Assembly: GCA_001314545.1 (NCBI GenBank)
Contig: LIHN01000001.1
Coordinates: 62,001 to 126,000 of the forward strand
Origin: Bacteroidetes bacterium HLUCCA01
Lineage (GTDB): Bacteria; Bacteroidota; Rhodothermia; Balneolales; HLUCCA01
DNA length: 64,000 nt
Direction: 5' to 3'
The notes under the pieces were generated by a model. It searched no databases and had not been told where the DNA came from. It was given only the letters and a program-made list of their open reading frames with translations. A program made the translations under genes and the position numbers. This document shows positions 51,246 to 59,433 of this stretch, in pieces (within the stretch, counting starts at the first letter, position 1; each line of letters begins with the position of its first letter).

Positions 51246-52097
51246 ATGCCGTTTCAGTATCTGGAGCACTACAACGGAACTACGGGGCTCACTGTCGGCG
51301 TAAACAAGGTTCTTTTCTCCGAGCAGACCCCTTACCAGAAGGTTGAGGTTTTTGAAACGGATACCTGGGGAAATCTCATGACCATTGACGGCATGGTTAT
51401 GCTCTCGGAAAAGGACGAATTCGTTTATCACGAAATGATTGCGCATGTAGCGTGTTTTTCCCATCCCAATCCGAAAAGGGTTCTCATAATCGGAGGTGGT
51501 GATGGTGGAACTGCTCGTGAAGTTCTAAAGCACCCATCCGTTGAACACGTGGATATGGTTGAAATTGATGAGGCCGTTGTAAGAGCTTCAAAGCTCCACA
51601 TGCCCGGTGTCGGCGATTTTGACAATCCAAAATTGCACGTGCTATATGAAAATGGTCTGACCTTTGTAGATCATGTTGACCAAAAGTACGATGTAATCAT
51701 CATTGACGGTAGTGATCCCGTCGGACCGGCAGTAGACCTGTTTAAGCAGGAATTCTACGATAAATGCCGTGATGCCTTGACTGAAGATGGCGTGCTTACC
51801 GGTCAGACCGAGAGTCCATGGGTACATGGTTACCATGAAAGTATTCAATCTGTATTCCGTTCAGTTGACAATGCATTCTCACATTCCAGAATGTATCTGG
51901 CATTTATCCCGCTTTATCCTACTGGAATGTGGTCTATGGTGTACGCAAGCAAGGGAATTGATCCGCTGAGTCAGGAAGTGAAAGACCGGGTAGCGAAAGG
52001 AATGCAGACGTTTGGCCAGCACCTTCGCTACTATAATGTGGAGATTCATACCGCAGCATTTGCTTTGCCCGGATTTGTGAAGGATATTATTTCCTGA
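51246..52097 (+). CDS. speE: Spermidine synthase (aminopropyltransferase)
   Basis: 283 residues of the SpeE family: N-terminal beta-strand domain (TGLTVGVNKVLFSEQTPYQKVEVFET), the decarboxy-SAM-binding IIGGGDGGTAREVLKH, VDMVEIDEAV, and the catalytic IIIDGSDPVGPA loop. It transfers aminopropyl from decarboxylated SAM to a diamine. Since the operon makes agmatine and no agmatinase (speB) is adjacent, the acceptor could be putrescine or agmatine; sequence inspection does not decide. It starts 3 bases after pdaD. Confidence 0.94.
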   Translation: MPFQYLEHYNGTTGLTVGVNKVLFSEQTPYQKVEVFETDTWGNLMTIDGMVMLSEKDEFVYHEMIAHVACFSHPNPKRVLIIGGGDGGTAREVLKHPSVEHVDMVEIDEAVVRASKLHMPGVGDFDNPKLHVLYENGLTFVDHVDQKYDVIIIDGSDPVGPAVDLFKQEFYDKCRDALTEDGVLTGQTESPWVHGYHESIQSVFRSVDNAFSHSRMYLAFIPLYPTGMWSMVYASKGIDPLSQEVKDRVAKGMQTFGQHLRYYNVEIHTAAFALPGFVKDIIS

Positions 52098-52122
52098 TCA
52101 ATTTCCACTGCATGTAAGCAAA

Positions 52123-53799
52123 ATGTTATTTGTATCGCCTTTACCTTTTACGGTATTGCTACTAATTAAGCTGATGTTACTGAGCACACAAGCCAGTAGT
52201 CATCAGCTTTTTTTTTCGGATTCTACCCGGGTCTGGGTTAATGAACAATTGCACCACATGCATTCAGGGGAGGTTTCTGCAGATACACTTATTCGTCTGG
52301 AGCTGGAACGCTTAACCCGAAAGGGGTATCTGAATGCAGAGGTTGATTCAGTCAGGGCACGCGATATCTATCTGAGCAGCGGTAGTCCATTTTTTTTGAA
52401 AACCATTGTAATCAGAGAACCTGGAAAACCTGATTCAGTGCTAGCCATCGATCGGATATTTGATATGGATTGGCTGGATTTATTTTTCGAAGACTACACT
52501 GCTGCGCTTGCCCGCGACGGCTTTGCCAGGGCTTCGTTGACTATCGATGAAATAGCCAGGGATACGAAGTATTTTCGAGTTGATTTGCAGGTTGTGCTGG
52601 ACAGGGGAGATCCCGTTATACTCAACAAAATCATCTTCGAAGGAACACGATATCTGACAACCTCGTATTTACAGCGAGCCGTTGGTGTCAGTCTGCCACA
52701 ACCGTATAGTCAGGAGACAATAACGGAAATCAATCAGGCTTTACTTCAATCTCCCTTTTTGCTGTCAAGCAATTATAGGGGTGTTGTTGAGTATGAAGAT
52801 GGATGGGCCGTGATGTATCAGGTTGAAGAAAACCGGGCCAGAAAAATCGATATCATCGCAGGATATAATCCCACAGCGGGTTCATCAGCATCTTCATTCG
52901 TTGGGAAAGGCGATTTGCAACTGGATAATCTGCTGAGTGTCGGCAGCAGTGCACGGCTGCAATTTACACGGTTGCCTGACGATCAGTCACGACTTGCGTT
53001 AAACTTTCATCAATACCTGATTGGAAATACGTCTTTTTCAGCAGGATTTTCGGCCGGGTTCTATCAACAGGACACCACGTACAATACAAGAAATTTGAAT
53101 ATCCAGGGTGGTTATCGGGTTTCAACCCAGTTGCAGCTGAGTTTGCATGCAGGTTTCGAGGTGGTACAAACCGATCCGGATCCGATGTTTTCACAAACCC
53201 GCAGCGGTCGAAGGATTACTGCTGGTTTCGGATTGGATTATCATAACACGGATCGGAGAATCAGTCCAACAACCGGTTGGATAGTACAGTTTACCAGCGC
53301 ATCACATGCGCGATCAGTGGATGGTTTCGGTCCTGATATGCCGTCTTCTTTGCTGCGCTATGTTTCGCTAAACGCTGAACTTCAGATTTTTGCACCCCTT
53401 AAAAATCGAATCGTAATTGTGCCCAGATTTCGGATTTCCGGACTGAATCAAAATGTAGACCTTGATGAGATATTACTGCCTGTAGGTGGTGCATTCTCTT
53501 TTCGTGGGTACAGAGAAGAACAGTTTCGGGTAAACCGCGCACTATGGCAAGATACTGAAATCAGGTTTTTGCTGGATAACTTTTCCTATGTACACTTTTT
53601 TGGCTCATCCGGGTTAATCAATTTACCTGACCAACTATCGCAAGACCGTTTATCTGCTGAAAACAAATGGCTTCTAGCGGGTGGATTCGGAATCTCATAC
53701 CTTACGCCCCTGGGATTTCTCCAGTTTACCTATGCCGTTTCTTCCGACTCAATCATTAGTGACGGAATGATTCATTTTGGCATCGTTAATTCATTTTGA
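52123..53799 (+). CDS. BamA/TamA-like outer membrane protein (Omp85 family)
   Basis: 558 residues: a signal peptide-like N-terminus (PLPFTVLLLIKLMLLSTQA), a soluble region (about 25-240) with one or two POTRA-like units (NKIIFEGTRYLTTSYLQRAVGVSL), and a C-terminal 16-strand-like barrel. The Omp85 signature SFRGYREEQF stands at about 459, and the last residue is Phe (HFGIVNSF), the usual beta-signal. The protein is shorter than BamA and has too few POTRAs for it, so a TamA-like or surface-antigen D15 paralogue is more likely. Role: insertion or export of proteins or lipids at the outer membrane. It follows speE by 25 bases but is functionally unrelated. Confidence 0.82.
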   Translation: MLFVSPLPFTVLLLIKLMLLSTQASSHQLFFSDSTRVWVNEQLHHMHSGEVSADTLIRLELERLTRKGYLNAEVDSVRARDIYLSSGSPFFLKTIVIREPGKPDSVLAIDRIFDMDWLDLFFEDYTAALARDGFARASLTIDEIARDTKYFRVDLQVVLDRGDPVILNKIIFEGTRYLTTSYLQRAVGVSLPQPYSQETITEINQALLQSPFLLSSNYRGVVEYEDGWAVMYQVEENRARKIDIIAGYNPTAGSSASSFVGKGDLQLDNLLSVGSSARLQFTRLPDDQSRLALNFHQYLIGNTSFSAGFSAGFYQQDTTYNTRNLNIQGGYRVSTQLQLSLHAGFEVVQTDPDPMFSQTRSGRRITAGFGLDYHNTDRRISPTTGWIVQFTSASHARSVDGFGPDMPSSLLRYVSLNAELQIFAPLKNRIVIVPRFRISGLNQNVDLDEILLPVGGAFSFRGYREEQFRVNRALWQDTEIRFLLDNFSYVHFFGSSGLINLPDQLSQDRLSAENKWLLAGGFGISYLTPLGFLQFTYAVSSDSIISDGMIHFGIVNSF

Positions 53800-54786
53800 T
53801 TGAGCCAATATGTGGTCAAAGAGCAGTAGTACCGCAGCTAAAGAACCAATTATTGCTGTAGCAACCAATGGATTCCAGATAAATAATCCGCCCAATACCC
53901 CCAGAATAGCACCAAGGTATTTTATGTAGTTAAGTTGATCCATTGTGGAAGACTTAATCAGATATTCGAGCCGGTTTTCATCGTAGCTGTTGAGATTTTT
54001 TACGATAATAGATTTTACATCAATGCCTGAAATAAAACTATTCAGTGCTTCACCCAGATGATGTTTAAGGATATCCCTGTTTTGTGCGATGAGCGAGGGA
54101 AAATTTTCCAGCAAATTATCGAATTGATTCCGCTGGCCGTATAGTGTGTCAGGCAGCTGAGCGATTGTTCTGTTAAGAATTGACCTTGCTTCATCTCTGC
54201 GAAATCTAAGGTAGGTAGTGAAGGCGACCCGTTCGACGGAGGGGAGGGGCATGGATTCAGCCATTTCTGTCAGAATACGTTCGGCAAACTCATCTCGCAG
54301 CCTGGTGTCTGACAGATAACTTTTCAACCCATGGGTGATGTGGGTGTAGACGGCTTCCTTGAAATCCGGGTCATTGGTCAGGTGGTCAAGTTGTTCTTCT
54401 ATCTTGCTGACAACATGATCCAAAGAAGCTGAACTAAGTACATATTCCTGGATTAACTGCGCATTAATCAGATTATTCTGGATGGCTGAGGCCAGTTTTT
54501 CAGAGATTATAGTTTTCTGTGCCGGAATTAATCCTTGCCCAAGTAAGGGTCTTTTTTCCGAGGGTTTGAACAGCATCGTTATGGCTATCCAGTTGGTTAG
54601 AAAGCCGATAAGACCGCTGGCTGTAATGATTCTTATAAATGAAGATGTTTCGGAACTGACCAGTTGAACATCCAGCCAGATATGCATAAGGTCATGCAAT
54701 ATCAGAACCAAAAGTGTGAGAAAAAGTGCCCACGGCAGCAAAACCAGTAATTTATATCGTAACCGGACGTGAGGCAAATTTGGCAT
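53791..54786 (-). CDS. DUF445 family membrane protein
   Basis: 331 residues with two N-terminal membrane segments (about 12-34 and 46-70, ending GFLTNWIAITMLFKP, the DUF445 hallmark). A long helical middle follows (SEKLASAIQNNLINAQLIQEYVL onward), and a C-terminal hydrophobic region contains two short helices (YLGAILGVLGGLFIW, VATAIIGSLAAVLLLF). DUF445 (YheB/YjiN) is widespread, with no agreed function. Its end overlaps the convergent Omp85 gene by nine bases. Confidence 0.8.
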   Translation of the reverse strand: MPNLPHVRLRYKLLVLLPWALFLTLLVLILHDLMHIWLDVQLVSSETSSFIRIITASGLIGFLTNWIAITMLFKPSEKRPLLGQGLIPAQKTIISEKLASAIQNNLINAQLIQEYVLSSASLDHVVSKIEEQLDHLTNDPDFKEAVYTHITHGLKSYLSDTRLRDEFAERILTEMAESMPLPSVERVAFTTYLRFRRDEARSILNRTIAQLPDTLYGQRNQFDNLLENFPSLIAQNRDILKHHLGEALNSFISGIDVKSIIVKNLNSYDENRLEYLIKSSTMDQLNYIKYLGAILGVLGGLFIWNPLVATAIIGSLAAVLLLFDHILAQSK

Positions 54787-54870
54787 GTTCGTGGCAGGAA
54801 ATGATTTCGGTTGGTCAAGGGCGGAGAGTCATATCTCTGTTCTTCCGTGCCACTACGTACCGAGCGCTGG

Positions 54871-55317
54871 TTAGTTCACCGTTTCATTACCCCGGAGCAG
54901 ACTGGTGTGGTTTTTGAACATTGTGTCGTGGTCAAAGACATAGTTTTCAACCAGTTTTTTGACTTTCTCAAGATCGATGGGTTCTGAGCTCTGAAACATC
55001 ACTCTCTCAATAATATGCTCCATCGCTTTGTTGTCGATCAGACCAATGCTCACCATTTCAAGCAAATATCCGTAGGCTTCCGGTGAAATAAGCATTCTCT
55101 CTGCAAAATGAAGGATTCTGTGCGAGGACTCACCAATAATGGGTTGCTTTTTATCAGATACCTTAGGATGGCGCTGCAAAATCCATGAATAAGCCGCGCT
55201 GATTTGTGCAGAGTTGTACTCCGACAACGCATCTTGCTTGATTTCATTCAGGGTTTCTCCCAAACGAATGCGTTTGGCAAGATAAATTATAAGATCGAGT
55301 ATGCTGTTTTTATGCAT
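54871..55317 (-). CDS. Smg/DUF494 family protein
   Basis: 148 residues, all helical, with the pattern of Smg (DUF494): SILDLIIYLAKRI at the N-terminus, ISAAYSWILQR, SHRILHFAERMLISPEAYGYLLEMVSIGLIDNKAMEHIIERVMF, then DLEKVKKLVENYVF. The function of Smg is not established; in gamma-proteobacteria it sits near dprA/def. It is 13 bases downstream of ybeY. Confidence 0.72.
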   Translation of the reverse strand: MHKNSILDLIIYLAKRIRLGETLNEIKQDALSEYNSAQISAAYSWILQRHPKVSDKKQPIIGESSHRILHFAERMLISPEAYGYLLEMVSIGLIDNKAMEHIIERVMFQSSEPIDLEKVKKLVENYVFDHDTMFKNHTSLLRGNETVN

Positions 55318-55330
55318 GAACCGGGATAGG

Positions 55331-55789
55331 TTAAGCCAAATAGATGTTTTCTTTCTTTGTCATTTCTGCTTTTTGATCTGCTGTAGCGTCATCATATCCG
55401 CAAAGATGCAGTAATCCATGTACAAAAACACGTTTAAACTCAGTAGCTGCATCCGTATTGAACTCCACAGACTGTTCCAGTATTCGTTGAGCGCACATGA
55501 AAATGGTTCCGTCTGTCTCTATAGTATCGGCATTATCTGAAAAATCTCCAGCCTCGTTGCCGTATGAAAATGTTATAACATCGGTAATATATTCACGATC
55601 AAGGTGTTCTTTGTTAATGCGCACTATTTCGGCTTCATCAACATAAACAGCTTCTAAAAGACCGAAACGAACGTTTTCACCGTAAGCAACATTTTCGAGA
55701 AGAATCCGGAGATCCTGCTCCGACACAGAAGTGTCTATCCCGGATTCATTGTCAAGGGTTAGTGTTCCAGGAAATTCAGTCTTCGTCAA
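55331..55789 (-). CDS. ybeY: rRNA maturation endonuclease YbeY
   Basis: 152 residues of YbeY: VNKEHL-type IVRINKEHLDREYITDVITFSYG, GTIFMCAQRILEQ, and the zinc motif HGLLHLCGYDD followed by KAEMTKKENIYL. The first two His of the HxxxHxxxxxH motif are present while the third position is Asp, a substitution I recall as usual in Bacteroidota YbeY. The enzyme takes part in 16S rRNA 3' end processing and ribosome quality control. Its start overlaps the upstream hypothetical gene by 14 bases, suggesting coupling. Confidence 0.9.
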   Translation of the reverse strand: MTKTEFPGTLTLDNESGIDTSVSEQDLRILLENVAYGENVRFGLLEAVYVDEAEIVRINKEHLDREYITDVITFSYGNEAGDFSDNADTIETDGTIFMCAQRILEQSVEFNTDAATEFKRVFVHGLLHLCGYDDATADQKAEMTKKENIYLA

Positions 55790-56231
55790 ATGAAAACCCT
55801 TCTAGGTCAATGTTTTCTGTGAGGCTGAGAGCGACACTGCTGGTCATCAATTCGGGCGGTAGCTGGGTGAAGTCGCCTTTGAGTATCGCATCATCAACGT
55901 TACCATAAAAGCTGCATCCGCCTTCCCGCTCCACAATCAGTCCGGAGGTTGTCCCGTCAGTTTTGCCGAAAAATGTCACCTGATGCAGCATTTCACTGGC
56001 GGCGAATCCAACACAGTTATGCAGTTGAAGAAAAGTGTTTTGAGTATACACTGATATCAGACTGTTTACCACCCCGTTTAAACGTATTCCCGGGTGTATT
56101 TCCAGTGATAGTTTACGGTTGTCTTCACTGTTATGAATCAAAAAACGATAAACCTGTCCGTTTTTTTTGGGTTCAGTGCCGAGCACCTCAGCAATAAGGG
56201 ACAGGTTATCTTCACTAAATTCATGTACCAT
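55776..56231 (-). CDS. Conserved-looking hypothetical protein of unknown function
   Basis: 151 residues with no signal peptide or membrane segment. The composition is mixed alpha/beta: a short N-terminal helix (EDNLSLIAEVLG), then beta-like segments (YRFLIHN, LSLEIHPGIRLNGVVNSLISVYT, LQLHNCVGF, QVTFFG). The C-terminal region is acidic, ending DLEGFSFDED. I recognise no family. It overlaps ybeY by 14 bases and precedes it on the same strand, which argues that it is real and translated. A role linked to ribosome maturation is only a positional guess. Confidence 0.65.
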   Translation of the reverse strand: MVHEFSEDNLSLIAEVLGTEPKKNGQVYRFLIHNSEDNRKLSLEIHPGIRLNGVVNSLISVYTQNTFLQLHNCVGFAASEMLHQVTFFGKTDGTTSGLIVEREGGCSFYGNVDDAILKGDFTQLPPELMTSSVALSLTENIDLEGFSFDED

Positions 56232-56323
56232 CGTGTTCGGTATCTGCGTTAAATATCTTGGTGTAAATATAAGCAGGCTTACAATCCCAAAAAATTACCT
56301 CTTTGTGTAATCCTTTGCCAATT

Positions 56324-59323
56324 TTAGTCGCCAAAGATACGTTCCACCTGCTGTCGGTTTTCTTCCCGGGTAGCAGGGAAGGGCACGCGGCTGCCAGTCA
56401 GGTTATTTACAAGACCGGTCAATGACAATGCCTCTTCGTCTAAATCAGCCATAAACAATACGCGCTGAAGAATCATGAAACGACTGGAATCAAAAGAGAT
56501 TTCACGAACCAGATTTTCCCGGGTATTATTAGCCGACTGCAACTGAGCTTCAATACGTTGGCGTCGGGAGATGTTAGTGCGATTGTTGCGTAAATCTTCA
56601 TTGAGTTGATCAATTCGGCTGTCTACCTCATCGATACGTTGAACATTATGGCGCATACTTTGCTCAAGGCGTTCCAGACCTACTCGTGCCAGGCCGACAC
56701 CCTGTAGGGCATCGTTGTATTGGGCATAACGATAGGCGTAACTAACCAAGGTTGTTATATCCCCTTCAATTGTGGTGAACGGAATATGTTCTTCACCCCA
56801 TTGCAACCAGACTCTGGCGCTGTCGGGCTGGCCGGCCTGAGCCCATGCACTTGCCTGGCGGGATATCAGGGTGCGGTAGTTGTCAACCATTCTGCGAATA
56901 TTTTCATCGAAGTAGGCATTTTCATTGTTTATTTCCCTGAGCCTGAAGTTCCGGAGACGGTCACCATGTATCACCGGATCAACCCAGCCAAAGCTGTCAT
57001 CCTGACGCAATGGGACTACCCGAAATGCTTTGCCTTCCAGCCTGAAATAATTTTGCAGGTTCAGCTGCCCATCCTGAGAAACGGTTACAGCAAAATAAAC
57101 CGGGCGTTCCCAGTTATTGGTTCTGAGTATATCCAGTACAATATCGTCCTGAACCCGGGTGTAGTAAAGTTCCTGACCTGACCGGTCTGTGCCCAGAAAG
57201 GTACCCTCAAGAAACCATCGTACTGAATTGTCCAGAGAATCGACAGGAATCCCGAAATTCATTTCGGGAGCCCGAACAACGCTTCCATCCTCGTTGAATA
57301 CTCCCGGCGATGTTACCGAAGAAGGGGTATAGGTCTCCCGGTCGAAAACCTCTGAAAGTCGTTGTTTATCGACGGGGATGGAGATTTCTCCCGGTCTGTG
57401 AAAATCGCTGGCGCGTTCGAAGCGGAATTTGTCTTCAATTCGCTCAATTTGTTCATCGCTTAATGAAATGGGCACAGGCGGAGAGTCCCAGTTCCATTTA
57501 TTTTTCATTTGTTTGATGTACCAGGGCGTGTTGAGCAGACTCAAATTCACAACTCTGACATCTCTTCTCACACCTTCAATATCCTGAAGGTACCAGAGCG
57601 GGAAGGTATCGTTGTCGCCATTGGTGAATACGATGGCGTAAGGCGCGAGGGAGTTGAGGAGATTATAGGCATAGTCTGGTGCTACGTACTGCAGGCTGCG
57701 GTCGTTATTCCCGTAGTTTTGCAGACCCATCCAAAAGGGTACAGCAATAAACAGGGCTACCGCTAAACCGGAGGCCGCAATCATATTGTTTTTGAGCAGG
57801 TCTTTTGCCATATAAATTAATCCTGCTGCACCGAGACCGACCCATATGGAGAAGGCGAAAAATGATCCTGTGTACGAGTAGTCACGTTCTCTGGGCTGAA
57901 ACGGGAACTGATTCAGATATACGACAATGGCAGCCCCGGTAGCCAGGAAAAGTGCCAGAACACCCAATGCACGTTTCCAGTCGCGCTGAAAGTGAAAGAG
58001 CATTCCGATCAGGCCAAGGATGAACGGAAGCATGAAGTAGCGGTTGTGTGCGGGATTGTCACGGTTGATGCTGCTGCTTCCAAAACCTGAGATCCATCCC
58101 GCATCTTGTGTATCCGCATCACGACCGATAAAATTCCATGCAAAGTATCGGAAATACATATGGCCTAGCTGGTAATTCCAGAAGAAATCCAGGTCGGAGC
58201 TGTATTGAGCATACTTACGCAGGTGAGGTACTTCACCTGAGTATCTTCGCGGGAAAAGCTTTTCGCTACTTTGATCAATGTTGCCGGTCTCGTTATTGAA
58301 ACTGTTTCCCCGGATTAAGGGCGTTGACCCGTATTGTTCTCTTTTCAGATAAGAAATAAATCGCTCAACCGTATCCGGTGAATTTTGGTCGATGGACGGG
58401 TTCGTCATCGAACGGACATATATCATGGTGTAGCTGGAATAACCGATGAGGATGGCCGCATATGCCAGAAAAGCGACATTAGCCAGACGTAGTCCTTTTT
58501 TATGGGTGTAAAAAATGCCAGCACCGATAAAAGCAACGAGCAGCACGAAAAAGGATGCCGCTCCCAAAAGACCACCTGTGAAATCTGAAAATGCCTCGGC
58601 AATTTTGGGCAAGGTTATAATAGTAAACGGGAAAATAAGGAAGAAAACCCCTACGGCGGATACGCAGGTCAACAGAAAGCTGCCGATGGAAAACTCAAAT
58701 TTCCTGAAATAAATAATCAGGGCAACGGTAAAAATGGACAGGAGACTCAGCAGGTGAACCCCGAATGCCAGTCCGAAGACATAGGCTATAAGAATAAGCC
58801 AACGCTCCGCACCCGGATTGTCCGCATTGGCACTCCATTTCAGGGCCAACCAAACCGAAAGCGAGGTAAACATCAGCGACATAGCATAGGTCTCGGCCTC
58901 AGTTGCCGTGAACCAGAAGCTGTCAGTGACCGCAAAAGCCAGAGCTCCTGTCATAGCCCCGGCGTACATCGCAAAACGGTCAAAGGTATCGTAGGAGTCC
59001 GGATCGCCTTTAAACATGATAATAAACCGGACCGTAATCAGATATAACAACGTTATAACCAACGATCCCGCAACAACACTCATTACATTAATACTGGCTG
59101 CTACGTATTCAACCGGCATGAACATGGAGAATACCCTGCCAAGCAACAGATAAAGCGGGGTACCCGGCGGATGGGGAATTTGTAGTAAATTTGAACAGGC
59201 TATACGTTCAGCACAGTCCCAAAAACTGGTTGTTGGTGGCATCGTGGACAGATACAGAACGAATGAGGCTGTGAAGGCGAATAGCGCCGCAAATTTGTTG
59301 ACGGTTTTATGATCTTTCTGCAT
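56324..59323 (-). CDS. DUF2723 (GT117) multi-pass membrane protein
   Basis: 999 residues. The N-terminal half holds about a dozen membrane helices and the DUF2723 hallmarks near the start: MPPTTSFWDCAERIACSNLLQIPHPPGTPLYLLLGRVFSMF, and DSFWFTATEAETYAMSL. A soluble region follows (about 560-830) with FTNGDNDTFPLWYLQDIEGVRRDVRVVNLSLLNT. The end is a helical, coiled-coil-like region (RIDQLNEDLRNNRTNISRRQRIEAQLQ). The family is classed as GT117 and resembles O-mannosyltransferases; in Bacteroidota it is suspected of protein O-glycosylation. It is separately transcribed, with about 110 bases to the divergent M1 peptidase gene. Confidence 0.85.
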   Translation of the reverse strand: MQKDHKTVNKFAALFAFTASFVLYLSTMPPTTSFWDCAERIACSNLLQIPHPPGTPLYLLLGRVFSMFMPVEYVAASINVMSVVAGSLVITLLYLITVRFIIMFKGDPDSYDTFDRFAMYAGAMTGALAFAVTDSFWFTATEAETYAMSLMFTSLSVWLALKWSANADNPGAERWLILIAYVFGLAFGVHLLSLLSIFTVALIIYFRKFEFSIGSFLLTCVSAVGVFFLIFPFTIITLPKIAEAFSDFTGGLLGAASFFVLLVAFIGAGIFYTHKKGLRLANVAFLAYAAILIGYSSYTMIYVRSMTNPSIDQNSPDTVERFISYLKREQYGSTPLIRGNSFNNETGNIDQSSEKLFPRRYSGEVPHLRKYAQYSSDLDFFWNYQLGHMYFRYFAWNFIGRDADTQDAGWISGFGSSSINRDNPAHNRYFMLPFILGLIGMLFHFQRDWKRALGVLALFLATGAAIVVYLNQFPFQPRERDYSYTGSFFAFSIWVGLGAAGLIYMAKDLLKNNMIAASGLAVALFIAVPFWMGLQNYGNNDRSLQYVAPDYAYNLLNSLAPYAIVFTNGDNDTFPLWYLQDIEGVRRDVRVVNLSLLNTPWYIKQMKNKWNWDSPPVPISLSDEQIERIEDKFRFERASDFHRPGEISIPVDKQRLSEVFDRETYTPSSVTSPGVFNEDGSVVRAPEMNFGIPVDSLDNSVRWFLEGTFLGTDRSGQELYYTRVQDDIVLDILRTNNWERPVYFAVTVSQDGQLNLQNYFRLEGKAFRVVPLRQDDSFGWVDPVIHGDRLRNFRLREINNENAYFDENIRRMVDNYRTLISRQASAWAQAGQPDSARVWLQWGEEHIPFTTIEGDITTLVSYAYRYAQYNDALQGVGLARVGLERLEQSMRHNVQRIDEVDSRIDQLNEDLRNNRTNISRRQRIEAQLQSANNTRENLVREISFDSSRFMILQRVLFMADLDEEALSLTGLVNNLTGSRVPFPATREENRQQVERIFGD

Positions 59324-59433
59324 AAACGTTTTAATGGTCTGGGAAGGCCGTTGTATATTGTCAGGACTGACTCAAGCAAGGAATAATAGGAATAGCCTGA
59401 GCAACTATCAAAATTAATGCCCTCTTTTTACCA

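Noticed and set aside
55409-55441. YbeY as an inactive copy because the third motif His is Asp
   Set aside because: Bacteroidota YbeY proteins, as I recall them, commonly have Asp at this place (GYKD/GYDD), so the enzyme is probably normal.
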